Below are positions 19,701 to 30,634 of a DNA stretch of 30,634 nt, one piece after another. This stretch comes from Schoenoplectus triqueter (taxonomy: Eukaryota > Streptophyta > Magnoliopsida > Poales > Cyperaceae): NCBI GenBank assembly GCA_964058805.1, contig CAXKVV010001665.1, forward strand, positions 1-30,634, given 5' to 3'. The notes under the pieces were generated by a model, which saw nothing but the letters and a program-made list of their open reading frames with translations, was not told where the DNA came from and did no database searches. Numbering within the stretch: the first letter of the stretch is position 1; the number at the start of each line of letters is the position of its first letter. A program made the position numbers and the translations under genes.

Positions 19701-22399
19701 TGGCTTTTCTGACCTAAACTGAGACCAACAAGCCCAAACTATTAAATTAACCCTCCACAATTGTGATTTACCATTAACCTCAGCTGTGCACTGAAGTTTC
19801 ATTTATGATGCAACTACCTTCCTTAGGTCAACCTTCACGAAGAGCTTATCTTTCTTATTATTAATAAGATTCAAAACTGGAAAAAAAATACAAGTTCCCT
19901 TACAGAAAAGGGAAGTTAAAGAGAGGAAATATGAAAAACAAAAGTGAATACCAGGAAGAAACTGCTTCAAGTGCAAACAAGACACCACCTACAGGTGCAC
20001 GAAATGCTGCTGCAATACCAGCACCTGCTCCACATGTGACCAGATCACGTCGGTCCCTATCATTTTTAAAGTACTTCAACCATTCACATGTCAAGTGGTG
20101 CTTGTGGGACCCGCCCTGGCCCAGTATTGATGCAATGCATGCCCCAGTGTGCACTAGTGGGCCGGCCTTGCCTATGTGCAGAGATGAGGAAACCGCAGCA
20201 ATGGTCCCAATAACCTGGTTGTATGATGCTTACTCAATTTAATATTTTAATTTACTAGACATGGGCTAGTAGCATATCCCTGGATGTTGACTAGATATAC
20301 CAACTTGCAAAAGTTTCAAAAGAAACAACTGGTACAAGTTTACAAGACCACCAATTTTGACAATCTATACCATCATAATAATTTCATAGATCCATACTCA
20401 CTTTTTTATATGAAATATAGGACACAAATTTGCAACAGCATGCAAGAGTACTAAGGCAGTACTGGTACCATACTAAAACTAAGAGGTGATAAAAAGACTA
20501 CAGAACCAAAACTCTGCGTTATCCAGAACTTATCTTCATCATCAAGTATAAAAACCTTTCTACGATAAAATAAACAAAAACACAGTAAAAATAAGATGAC
20601 TAAGATCAGCTACATTTTTTTGCCAAAACATGATGTTTGATGATCTATTCCATATGCTGTACAAAACCTCTTCACCATAAAACAAAGAAAACTTCCTGCT
20701 ACTGCAAAAAGTATCTGCTATGGTATTAAATATATTATACATCTCACCTTAACAACTAGGGTCCTCAAAGAAAAAATGCCTGGTGCATCAACCCCATTCA
20801 AGTATGCCTTCACCTCTGGGATGCCAGATCCTGCAGCCTCCGGGGCAAAAAATACAGTTATCCCTGCCGCAAACATTGTCAGAGCAAAATTTGATGCCGT
20901 GAACACCACAAAAGCCCATCCATACCTAATTTTGCAGACCAAGACAAGCATTAAACTAGATATTTTAGTGTGAAATTCTTATCCTGATTCCTGGTTTGTC
21001 AGGGTTCTGTACAGGGATCATGACAGCATACCTTGAGGGTGCCAGATAGATCAAGTACAATGTAGTACCACCCTACAAATTTTCAGCAAGTTGGCTGTCA
21101 TGGTTAAAACTTGTTTATTTGCAGGTTAACAAAAAGATGTCAGCTACACAAAGTGGCATACATAAACAATAACAATCATTCTGATTTCAAGGCAACAATT
21201 TTGTGGGGATTGGGATGTGATCCCTGTGACCTGTCATAATGTCATTCTCAACTTTTTTATTTATTTTTTACTTATTACCTCTGGGAAAGCATCATATTGG
21301 AAGTGACAACAAATTTTATGCCCGCCACATTCTCTACTGCCAGATTTGTCAGGAAGCCGGTCCCACCAGCCAGTGCCCCGACCAGGAAGCAGAATGCCCA
21401 CTTGAGTACCACGTATTGCAAAATATGGGATCGGCTACATGATCTCCAGTCCTGTTTGAACAGGTCATTTTCCACCAACCTGAAATGGAAGAAGATTAAA
21501 CAATGGAATACAAATATAAAATTTGTTCCTCTATACTATTGTTTTCTGGAAATTTTCCAGATTTGATCAATAGAACTGATTGGGTGGTTGCTAACCCGAG
21601 GACAGTAGTGTAAGAATAGCACTGTTTGGGTTAGTAGTTGAGAATAATGTGAGGTTAGTGATATCTCGGGAAATGTGAGAAGAGTGCTAATTTTTACTAT
21701 TCCGAATTAGTAAAATGTTGTTTGGATAGAAACGTGAGAACAGTTAAGAGAATAGTTAAAATAATTAAATTTTTTTTAGTATTTTATTTAATAATAATAT
21801 TTATTTAATACTACTCCATACTAATATAAAAGAAAAAAAATATTTTTTTATTATTTTCACTACACTCATGGACGCTAATCCGCTAACCCAACTTTTTCTA
21901 TAGGTTAGCGGATTAGCACTGTTCCGCTGCTATTCTCGATTTCAATTTTATGTTTGAATGGTTGCTAACCTGAAAATTATTCCCAACAGTACTATTCTAC
22001 ACCATCCAAACACACCCTTTAAGAATAGCACAGAAATTGATAACAATGTAAGAGTAGGACGGAGTAAGAATTGGAATAACGTGCAATGATGAAGCTATTT
22101 TATGAAATTGATACTACTACTGGTAAATGTGCTATCGCAACTGTTACAAGTGCTGGATCAAATGTTACAGTTCAGGCATCAGAAGAAGTCAACACTTCCA
22201 GTCACAATGAACTAAAATTGAGTTAGTAAAACGAAAATCAAACCAAATCAAGTTCAGTGCAGAGTAAAACTCACTCGTAGTCAAGGCTCTCGATAGGGGA
22301 AAGGTCAGTTCCGACGATGGCGAGCTGAGAGGTGTTGTTAGAGGAGGCACGCCTGAGATCGACTATGAAAGAATCGGAGGCCAAGAGAGGCGTCTCCAT
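16772..22399 (-). CDS. CLC-g: CLC-g-like chloride channel/transporter, two CBS domains
   Basis: CLC-family anion transporter, probably of the tonoplast or Golgi/prevacuolar membranes. Exons (minus): 22399-22275, 21479-21279, 20925-20748, 20214-19952, 19588-19319, 18975-18668, 18339-17758, 17573-17332, 16933-16772. All introns are GT-AG and every phase joins, giving 776 aa, about family length. Motif I is GSGIPEVKAYLNG with S142, the chloride-type residue (nitrate-type CLC-a/b have Pro). Motif II is GKAGPLVH with A185 where most CLCs have the gating Glu. Motif III is PVGGVLFALEA, so A252 replaces the proton Glu. Y546 (NANIY) is the likely pore Tyr. CBS1 starts near 570 and CBS2 near 680, ending VVGILTRHDFMPEHILGLHP. 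SGNFKKYQCAPGHYNDLASL and VVTGPLQWFNG are closest to CLC-g among plant paralogues I know. The start gives METPLL; the next exon adds DYELVENDLF. The exon 9 acceptor may shift by 15 nt. Confidence 0.93.
21605..22033. mobile_element. MITE-like insertion in CLC intron 1
   Basis: TAAGAATAGCAC occurs at both ends (about 21612 and 22020) and could be a target or terminal repeat. Inside, the ends share GTTTGG-rich sequence: right end inverted GGGTGTGTTTGGATGG..TAGAATAGTACTGTT, left TAGCACTGTTTGGGTTAG. An internal TTGTTTGGATAGAAACGTGA suggests a second, nested copy of the end. A short hairpin (GCTAATCCGCTAACCC with GGTTAGCGGATTAGC) lies at 21876-21917. No ORF. Superfamily uncertain, hAT or PIF. Confidence 0.5.
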
Positions 22400-22560
22400 T
22401 TCGTCGTCTTCTCTCCTATCTTTGATCGATTTCTCGCCACAAAGAGAGGAGAGTAGAGGAAACACGAAAGAACTAGAAGGGAGAGTAGATTCGATGTTGA
22501 TGTAGATTCATGGAACATGGCATAGTAAAAAGAATTATTATTTTAATGAATTAATTTGTC
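22400..22560 (-). promoter_or_regulatory. CLC 5'UTR/promoter-proximal region
   Basis: The 100 bases upstream of the ATG are rich in CT (on the coding strand TCTCTTTGTGG, CTACTCTCCTC), typical of a plant 5'UTR. No convincing TATA box is seen. Beyond about 22560 the sequence turns into AT-only DNA. Confidence 0.4.
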
Positions 22561-22639
22561 TAATGAATTTTAAATTAAGTCGTAGAACACGGTATACTAA
22601 ATTATAAGTTGTATATCGAATTAGCTCTCGTTGAAATAA

Positions 22640-23430
22640 CGATTATTGTTTGATTATGTTGTATTATATTATTATGTTATGATTATGATTTATTATTATT
22701 ATATTATTATATTATGATTATGATTTATTATTATATTATTAAATTATATTTTGATTATAATTTATTATTATACTAATATTATGATTATTTATTATTATTA
22801 TTATATTAAATTATGATTATTATTATCTTATTATCACTATTAGTATTATTATATTATGTTCTTATAATAATAATTATTATTATACATTATCATCAATGTT
22901 AGTGTTATAATATTATTTATTATTATTATATTATAATAAATATGATTATAATATTATATTATTATATTATGAATATATATATATATATGATTATTTTATT
23001 ATTATTATTTATTATTATGACTCTGATTATAATTTTTGTTATTATATTATTATATTATGATTATGGGTATATTATTATATTATATTATTACAACTATAAT
23101 TATTATTATCATAATGATGATTATGATTATTATTTAATTATATTGTATTATATTATTTTATTATGATTATTTATTATTATTATATTATTATGATTATGAT
23201 TATAATTATAATTTTTATTATTATTGTTATATTATATTATTATGTTTATATTTTTATTATATTATTCTGATTACAACTATGAATATTATTATTTATTATA
23301 ATTATTATTATTATGATTATTATTATCATTACTATTATTACTATTGTATTATTATTTTTATTATCATCAACATTGTTAGAATTATAATTATTTATATTTT
23401 AACTATTCTAATTAATAATTATCAAATGAT
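22640..23430. repeat. degenerate ATT/TAT repeat tract
   Basis: About 0.8 kb made almost wholly of ATT, TTA, GATTAT and TATAT words, with few C or G. Short higher-order units recur (TTATGATTATGATTTATTAT at about 22677 and 22711). It starts about 240 bp upstream of the CLC start codon. Two long frames inside it (22942 and 23279, plus) encode only I/Y/N/L and are products of composition. Confidence 0.9.
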
Positions 23431-24594
23431 ATTTTTACTCTTCGGAATAGTGAAAAATATTATTTTTCTATTTTTTTTTAAAAAAAATATTATTTTATCA
23501 CTCTTCTAAGCTAGAGAGATAGGAATAAAAAACATTATAATTTGACGGTTTTCCCTCACACTTGGCAAGATTTGAGATTGAGATTGAGAGAGAACAATAA
23601 GTCGTAAAGCATTTATGAGAAAGTGACAAGGGACAAGTCACTGATAGACTGATAGTCATTCAATCATCGGAGGGCTGAGGCATGGGATAATCCTCACATC
23701 TATCATTATATGCAGGGCCCATTATATCTAAACAGAACTGATTGCCTGATTGGGCTTGAATGGAATTCAGAAAAAAAAAAGATAAAATAAAAAGGACGAC
23801 TTCCCTTTTATGTCCTTAACAAGACCAGCAATATCCGGATCCAGCACTGGTTATTTGCTATTTTTGGAATAATAGACAAAACTTTTAGGAATTGAAAAAC
23901 AAAACACACTTGAGATTAAATACCACATATGGTGTTACTAAACCATCAGCGCCAGTTTGCACATATTTGATATTTTTGTCTCTAATCTTAAAAACCTCAT
24001 ACTAGTACACCAGACCATAACATCACAAATTTTCCAAAGTTAAAAATACTTCAACAAACAAAAATGAAACAAAGAAAGAAACAGTGTTTTAGCGCTTATA
24101 TCCATTTGCCAAAAATGCGTAATTTTTTTCCTTCTTTTGTGCTTATTTTAACCTTGTAATTTTTCTAATTTGACCGATAATGTTGGTTGCAAATCCAATT
24201 GGACATATTTCAAGGCCTCCATGTGTTAAAGAAGTGGACAAAGTGAAACTACTTCAGCAATATCTGACTAGAATTTGTCAGACTTCACGTGTCTATAAAT
24301 GGAGGAGATGTCTTACTTGCCTTCAGACATTCTATAAGATTCCTTGATGCTTTTCTTGCTTTCAGTTCATTTGCAAATTCATGTGCCTGGTATTATTTAA
24401 TTAAGAGCTTATTAATTCTTTCCGTGGCCAATTCCAAATTGTCTGAACTTTAGTAGCAGCAGCAACAATACAAATTCAAATATTAATACCAGTAACAGAA
24501 TAATAACAACAATTTTAGTACTTTTTATGCAGTTCAGCCTTTTATTTACTAGCAGAAAACAATGGTTTTGATAGTATCAATCTTTTCTGATTAA
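23431..24594. other. spacer, no gene seen
   Basis: Ordinary AT-rich spacer with normal complexity. I see no coding exon, RNA gene or bounded repeat. Confidence 0.5.
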
Positions 24595-25373
24595 CTAGTT
24601 GTATAACCGCGCATTGCGGCAGACATTTTTATTTAGATACATAAAAAAATAATAGATTATTTTGACAACTGAATATATTTATATTAGAAAAAGCAAAAAT
24701 TGCTCGTTTTTATCTTCTAATATATCTTGATGGAAGATGTGATTAATATTTCTAAGAGAAAAAAAAAATTGAAATTAATTTCTGATTTTCTTCTCTGTTT
24801 TTATACAACTATGATAGTCAATTTATCATGTTTTTTATTTTTTATTTTTTTAGTATACAAATGATGTACGTCGTATCACTAATAAAAAATATTTATCAAT
24901 GAGCAAATTATTCTTTTCATCAAAAATATGTAACATAATTGTCATCTTCATATTTAATATTTGTAGGTACTTTTAAATCTAAAATTGTGAGATATACCAT
25001 CAGAGAGGTAATAATTAAAAAGAAATAATTATTATAGAAGATCACCCAATAAGAGAAGTTAATTTAAGAAATAATTACTATAAAAACTAAGATGATCAGA
25101 AAATCTCTGTCAATTATCAGGAAAGATACAATATTATATTATTTCGGTTGATTGACATCAAATTTTTAGTAAAATGTTTATCTTTCCAAAAAATATCGTT
25201 TCCGAATAGAGAGGAAATTAAAAAACTGAAAACAATATCTGACGCCGAAGTTAATCAAATTGAATCTCAACCGTTGCATGACAGATAAAATAGATATTAT
25301 GAAAATTTGAATACCATGATAAAAAAAATGGACGCCTCCATTACTTAGCTGCTTTATATAATAGTACATATGA
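24595..25373 (-). mobile_element. non-autonomous Helitron (copy B)
   Basis: The 3' end on the minus strand is CCGCAATGCGCGGTTATACA then CTAG at 24598-24595, followed by T, the same plan as copy A. The other end carries GTACTATTATATAAAGCAGC and GGAGGCGTCCATTTTTT, matching ACTATTATATAAAGCATC and GGAGGGTCCATTTTTT of copy A. The first few bases have diverged (TCATATGTACT for TCTATACT), so the TC at 25373-25372 is a best guess. The interior is longer than in copy A (about 780 bp) and non-coding. Confidence 0.7.
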
Positions 25374-25867
25374 ATGATATTTTGCGGCATGATTTATGGA
25401 ATGTACGTTTGTGGGATTATTGTTTAAAACTAATTAAAATGTTGGAATGATTATAATTTTACCTATACTATGGCTGTCTTGCTGTCTTTCCATTTCTGTG
25501 AAATCAATGAAGGATTTTAATTGATTAGCAAATAACAGTTAGCATGACTATAATAATAAAGTTATGAACATTATACAAAACTTGAAAGTGATATTATATG
25601 ACATTTAAGTGTTCATTAAAAAGATAACTTAGAATAGATGGTAAATATTCTGTCTCATATTGTAAAGACATTTTGTATCTATTTTAGATAGACACAAGTA
25701 AATATATCTTAGTCGTTCAATGCTGAAAAATGAATGATAATATGTAGGCCAGTTTGTGGTTCATCAACTGGATCATACTGTACCCGCTTTCAGTCAAGTT
25801 TATGTGTTGGCAGGCAATCTTTAAAGTGACCTTTCTAACCATGTTCTTGCATATATTGTGCTCATTA

Positions 25868-26248
25868 GAGCATCTCCAATGGGGTTTTTAATTCAGTTTC
25901 TAGTCTGATGTGTCACGATATAATTTTAATTTTAGCGCTGGAGATGGAGTTTCTAATTTAAAAATCAGAACCGCAGTTTCTAATTTAGAAACTCGATTTT
26001 AATCTGAGTCGGATTTAGAACTACGCTGGTTTTCAGCGATGGAGCGAAAATTTTCTATTTATCGCTAACCTGTTTTGGCGCAAATTCATTTTCGGTGCTC
26101 TGGCGCGCGTCTATCTGGCGCTTTAGAATTAAAAATTCTGATTCAGCGCTGGAGAGAGGAATTGAGTTTTAGAAATAATTTCTAAATAACTTACGTGTCC
26201 AAATGAATATATTTTAGCAACTGCATCTGCACTGCACTGGAGATGCTC
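25868..26248. mobile_element. Tourist-like MITE (PIF/Harbinger type)
   Basis: The left end GAGCATCTCCAATGG and right end CACTGGAGATGCTC are inverted repeats. TTA lies directly outside both (25865-25867 and 26249-26251), the 3-bp target duplication of the PIF/Harbinger superfamily. The interior has many TTTCTAATTTAGAAACT-type palindromes and GGCGC words. 381 bp, no ORF, so mobilised in trans if at all. Confidence 0.85.
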
Positions 26249-26856
26249 TTATTGATTTAATCTACGTGCACTTTGTTTATATTTTCTATTGCTCTGTCAG
26301 ATTTTCTCAAAAAGTTCTTCATCCTATTTGGAAGGTGGAGAATATTCAGTTTTTGACAACTCAAACGTTCCACTATATGATTCAGTTTTTCTTTATTCCA
26401 TAAAGGTGTCTTCTGTTTTCCTTTTTTTTTCTTTGCTTAATATTTTTTAGTAGTTGAACTTACACTGCGGTGGAGTAAATAATTTCCTGTAGATCTGGAA
26501 CATTTTTATAACATTTTTTGTGAATTAAAGCTTGTGCTTTAGCCTTTGGGATCAAAGATGCGTGATGTTTTACTTTTATTAATTAATAAAAGTTAGTTAA
26601 TTTTTAATTGAGATCTCATAACAACGCACTCATAATATACTGGTAAATAATTAAAAGGTATAATTGACAGTCGTATCTAGTCGCCCAAATTAGTTTTCTT
26701 CAAATTGTTAAACTGCCATTTTAGATGACAAAAGCACATGTTTAGTGCTGTCTTATATGCAATTAATAAAGGGAAAGAATCACCTGACAATGGTTATCTT
26801 GATAATAAATTTTGAAAGAAATACAAAAAAAAAAATTTAAATAAAAAAATTTATAG

Positions 26857-27030
26857 ATATATTTTTTTACTTATAAATTGATGATGATATAAATTTTATG
26901 TAATTTCATTATCGTTTGATAGTTCATCAAAGACCGTTGTAAATTATATAATATTTTGACTGTTTTTGATAAACTATCGAACAATAATAAAATTTTAAAA
27001 AATTTAAATTATTATCAATCAATTTATAAG

Positions 27031-27036
<6 letters not shown>
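26857..27036. mobile_element. hairpin MITE
   Basis: The left arm (TTTTTTTACTTATAAATTGA to CGTTTGATAGTTCATCAAAG) and right arm (TTTTTGATAAACTATCGAAC to TCAATTTATAAGTAAATAT) are inverted copies, about 75 bp each with mismatches, around a short AT loop. No ORF. Confidence 0.75.

Positions 27037-27062
<26 letters not shown>
27033..27062. repeat. (TA)n microsatellite
   Basis: TA run directly at the right end of the hairpin MITE. It may have grown from a TA target duplication, which is inference. Confidence 0.9.
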
Positions 27063-27069
<7 letters not shown>

Positions 27070-28536
27070 TAATATTTATTTGAAAGATTCGTCGTCATAA
27101 CCCATTATCAAGGATCCCTTCTCATTAATTTATCTTTATTCGTCAGCTGAGTAGGTAATTGTCCGCTACGTAGGTATTTGTAGACTTGTGTCACTTGCGT
27201 GATAAATAAATCTAAATGGATGCATAAAAGATGAGAAATATATAAATTAATACATGACAAGCAAGTGTACGGGAGAGAAGAGCAACCGACGTGTCATTCA
27301 CGAATTGGCCGTCGATGGTTTTCCTGCCCACTAGTGGACAGCGGATTCAGTTCAGTGTCCTCACCGACAAACCTAAGCGTGTTACATTCAGCACTGAACA
27401 AACCTCATGCCTAACTGATTGTGGGGCCCACACTTAGTATGTGGAATTGGACGTCAGTCTCAGCTCACATCAACACTTGGTCTTTCATTAAAAACATGCA
27501 CTCATGCTACATTTTTACTTTATCATTAATAAAAATTACATTTGCTGTCATATTTTTTTATGACATATCAGAATTAAAAAAACCTTTAACTAAGTGAAAT
27601 TCACATTAAAAACACTCTCTATTGTATTGACTATAACAAAATTCTGTGAATTGCCATATCAATTTATGACGGTAGATGAAATTTGTCAATGACCATGTAT
27701 ATGTATTCACATTTAAACTTACAAATCAGGTATGATATTTTTTCATTGGACCGCTAATTTACAGGACTTATCATATGAATTTATGGTCTTATATTAATTA
27801 AAATTTCAGTTATTACTCATTTTGATTACACATAAAAGCTTCAAATTTACCTCCATTTTTGTCTTAATATGTTTAAATAAGGGATGAGCATTATAAGACT
27901 TCTAATTTATCACCCTCTAATAATATACTATTTAGTTTTTTAGTTATAAAGTATGAAATTACTAAATATCGTTACGTGCTTATAATATAATATATATAGT
28001 ATTTATGTGCCATGAAAATTTAATTCGCAGAATATAAACATTATAAGTACTTAATTAAATAATCACAATAGTTAGAACGATATTCATCCGTACCGCTTCT
28101 AGCCAATTAGCAATAGAAAAAAAAATGTTCTACCTGTCAAGCATTCTATTTCAATGGTGGACCAAATCTTAGTAAATATTTACTTGATCTCTTTCTAAAA
28201 CCCCCTTTAGTTGCTCTCCAAACCCCTTTTCGCTACCTTTTTTTTTGTCTTCCTTCTCCAGTGAGAAGAAAAAACACACAGCATCTTTTCAATTTTTATG
28301 AAATTTGTGTCGTAAAAACCCACTGAACAGTAATTACTCTCTCTTTTCTTTCAAAATACTTAATCCTTTGTAAAACATATATTAATCGCTTTAGCTGAGT
28401 GCTCAGGTTATCCATTTGCTATCTGAAGTTTTGTCTTCTCTCTCCTACCCTTCCATTATTTGTCTACAATTTTTTTTTGCCTGGAGCTTTTTTGTATTTA
28501 TAGTTGATTTCAAATCTGAGAAAAAAATTAGTTACA
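27063..28536 (+). promoter_or_regulatory. spacer and upstream region of the synaptotagmin gene
   Basis: No gene is seen. The 300 bases before the ATG at 28537 are rich in CT and fit a 5'UTR. Further upstream, GACGTGTCA at 27289-27297 holds an ACGTG core (G-box/ABRE-like) and GGGGCCCAC occurs near 27423. Both are short and 1.1-1.25 kb from the start codon, so a regulatory role is only possible. Confidence 0.3.
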
Positions 28537-30634
28537 ATGGCGTTCCTCCTCGGATTAGTGCTTGGTGTTCTGGTTGGGATCGGATTGGTTCTGGCCTTTG
28601 CCAAATCAGAGAATGCTAGATCGGCGAAAAGACGAGCATTGGTACTGGATCTGTTTCCGATATTTACTATTTCGTACTTTAGGTCGGATCGAATGGTCAT
28701 GCTTGCGATTTTTGTTTCCTTTTTGTGAGGATGAAACTGTCACTTCATTTTGGATTTTATGAATAGTGGGAAGGAAGGATATCGAGTAAGAACTAAGAAA
28801 TGATTATAAACAGTAAGTTGACTGTATACCAGATATTTCCTTAATTAATTTGTTCTTACTTCACTTTCGTTCCTTTTTTCCTTTCCTGGAGCTTAAGTTG
28901 GTGTAAGTTTTATTCAGGGAAATTTAAACGTCGTGGAAGTATGTATACTATAGATTGTTTGATTAAATAGATATTCATTTACCAATTAACACATTAGCAG
29001 TCAGTACACACTTTTCTTCTTATAATTGGATTCTGGTCTATTATTATTACCAACTAATTTTAGAAATTTGGACTGCAAACAAAACAACGCGAAGTATTTG
29101 CTTTTGTTAGAAAAGTATGTCATACAAATTCACTGGTGCTGTGTACTACTGGAAAGTAAATACCTGTACCTGGTATCTGAAACAACCGGTAAGATTCCAC
29201 TATTATTTGCTGTACTGGTCTTATTTTCTGAAGCCTTATTAAACTCCATATCCTGATATTAATCCTGATTATCAAAACCCAATTCAGTTGATGACTGGTC
29301 TTGTACCTTATGATTTAGTACTGTTACAGGCTACTACAATTGCTAGTTTTGCAAGGATGACGGTGGAGGATTCTAGAAAGATTCTCCCAGCTGATGTGTA
29401 CCCTTCATGGGTAGTGTTTTCCCGGCGACAAAAGGCAAGTTTACCAATCCTTTTCTCTGTCAGTTGGTACAGGCTGGCACCGACATTTGTTGGTAGCCAT
29501 GAATTGTTGTTGAAGTCTAATGCTCATCATTGTATAAACTATGTACCGCAACCTTTTCTTATATTGAAATCTGGCACATGCGGGTCTAAAATTATGTGTT
29601 TTGGTATAATGAACTTTCTGGTGCAGTCTATTTGTTGCTGGAGAATCCAGGTTTTTTCTGCTAGTACTCTTAATTCATGATGTACTGGTATTCAAACTTT
29701 TTTCTCTGTACAGTTAAAATGGCTAAATGAAGAGCTGATAAAAATCTGGCCTTCTGTAGATAAGGTATGTTATTTTTACCACGGTAAATTTTATCATGCC
29801 ATGTACTGTCATCGTGGCTATGTACCTGGTTTACCTTGCCTTTCTTTCCTATGTCGTGGCCCTTTTACCTGGAGCACCCAACCATACAAGCACTCACTGA
29901 CATTAAGTGGCAGTTTTGTTGTTGTACATGCAAACATCAACATACTACCATGTCCCTGGTAAAAAAAAAAATCTCATGAATGCATTTTTCATAAAAAGCC
30001 AATAGTATCCAGTTTGTCCCCTTAAGTACAGTAATATTAACATGTACTGTCATTGTGGCTATGTACCTGGTTTACCCTGTCTATCTTTCCTTTGTTTTGG
30101 CCTTTTTACCTGGGGCACCCAACCATACATGCACTCACTGACATTAAGTGGCAGTTTTGTTGTTGTACACGCGAAATTTGACATACTACCATGTCGCAGC
30201 AAAAAAAAAAAGAAATCTCATGAATGCACGTTTCATAAAAGACAGTAATATCCAGTTTGTCCCCCTTAAGTACAATAATATCTGGGTAAATCTCTGGAGA
30301 TGCCAAAGTTACCTCCTCTTAATTTTTTTTTTCGTTTATTTGCAAGAATGACAAAAGAATTTGGATTGTACTGATATATCCGAAAGTTAAGAAAGGAAGA
30401 GAGAATTCATGATAATTTCTGTATTTTAGAAGAGCATATGGGATGTTATTCTTGTTTTGTTAGTCTAAATAGAGATTATTTATCTTACGGGGTTTATAAT
30501 AATGTTATTGGCCCAGGAAGAAAATGAATTCCAGGCCTTTATGATAATCTACATTTCTAGTATATCCTCTTGATACTGCATTACTGCTTTTGTTCTGTAG
30601 GCAGCATCAGATTTAATAAGGGCATCAGTTGAAC
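28537..30634 (+). CDS. SYT5: SYT4/5-like synaptotagmin, 5' part
   Basis: Plant synaptotagmins of this type anchor in the ER by an N-terminal helix, carry an SMP lipid-binding domain and two C2 domains, and act at ER-plasma membrane contact sites. Exons seen: 28537-28641, 29330-29434, 29714-29764 and 30601 onward, cut by the window end after 98 full codons. The protein opens MAFLLGLVLGVLVGIGLVLA, a membrane helix (residues 2-22), then a basic stretch (SAKRRAL), ASFARMTVEDSRKILPADVY, PSWVVFSRRQKLKWLNEELI and WPSVDKAASDLIRASVE, which leads into the SMP domain. All these match the SYT4/SYT5 N-terminus. Introns 1 and 3 are GT-AG. Intron 2 begins GC (AAAAG|GCAAGT) and ends AG. Phases are all 0. SYT4 and SYT5 cannot be told apart from this part. 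The SMP and C2 domains lie outside the window. Confidence 0.92.
29801..30281. repeat. tandem duplication in synaptotagmin intron 3
   Basis: Two units, 29801-30041 and 30042-30281, head to tail with a 241-bp period. Both contain ATGTACTGTCAT.GTGGCTA, CACCCAACCATACA, CACTCACTGACATTAAGTGG, an A-run of about 11, TCTCATGAATGCA and CAGTTTGTCCCC. Divergence is modest and spread out, so the duplication is not brand new. It does not touch the exons. Confidence 0.92.

Noticed and set aside
21030..21075. Acceptor/donor pair that looks like a small CLC exon (minus strand)
   Set aside because: Joined in the needed phase it gives an in-frame TGA, while joining exon 2 directly to 20925 gives the conserved RYGWAFVVF.
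22942..23509. Two plus-strand ORFs of 74 and 76 codons
   Set aside because: They lie wholly or mostly in the ATT repeat and encode almost only I, Y, N and L; open by composition.
28464..28762. Other-frame and opposite-strand ORFs around the synaptotagmin first exon
   Set aside because: They are shadows of the MAFLLGLVLG exon and its intron.
1..30634. tRNA, rRNA, CRISPR or operon-like structure
   Set aside because: None seen on reading both strands; the window is plant nuclear DNA with split genes.

Overview
This window is nuclear DNA from a flowering plant. The genes are split by spliceosomal GT-AG introns, the three recognisable intact genes are plant families (epsilon-COP, a vacuolar-type CLC with CBS domains, a plant SYT4/5-like synaptotagmin), and the spacers are very AT-rich and full of Helitrons, MITEs and microsatellites. 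The sequence does not settle the lineage within the angiosperms.

Layout. 1-6.4 kb: gene-poor, AT-rich DNA with a (TA)n tract, a short non-autonomous Helitron, a decayed Ty1-copia gag region, one decayed MADS-box first exon with compensating indels, and a local duplication. 6.39-9.10 kb (minus): complete coatomer epsilon subunit gene, seven coding exons, 289 aa. 9.1-11.1 kb: spacer with a GC-rich island that is probably transposon-derived. 11.15-12.72 kb (minus): dismembered exostosin-type (GT47) glycosyltransferase pseudogene. 13.56-16.42 kb: dense cluster of related foldback MITEs. 16.77-22.40 kb (minus): complete CLC-g-like chloride channel/transporter gene, nine coding exons, 776 aa, with a MITE-like insertion in intron 1. 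22.6-23.4 kb: about 0.8 kb of degenerate ATT/TAT repeat just upstream of that gene. 24.6-27.06 kb: a second Helitron, a Tourist-like MITE with TTA target duplication, a hairpin MITE and a (TA)n tract. 28.54 kb to the end (plus): 5' part of a SYT4/5-like synaptotagmin gene, four exons visible and running off the window.

The three intact genes all act in the endomembrane system (COPI transport, tonoplast or Golgi anion transport, ER-plasma membrane contact sites). Nothing suggests co-regulation; this is ordinary plant gene order. I reassembled each intact gene exon by exon, and all junctions keep reading phase.

I found no new multi-gene system. The best leads are: a CLC-g protein with alanine at both the gating-glutamate and the proton-glutamate positions; a MADS box whose frame is broken and then restored by a -1/+4 indel pair; a consensus GC-AG intron in the synaptotagmin gene; and the foldback MITE cluster, whose TIR tips are themselves palindromes.
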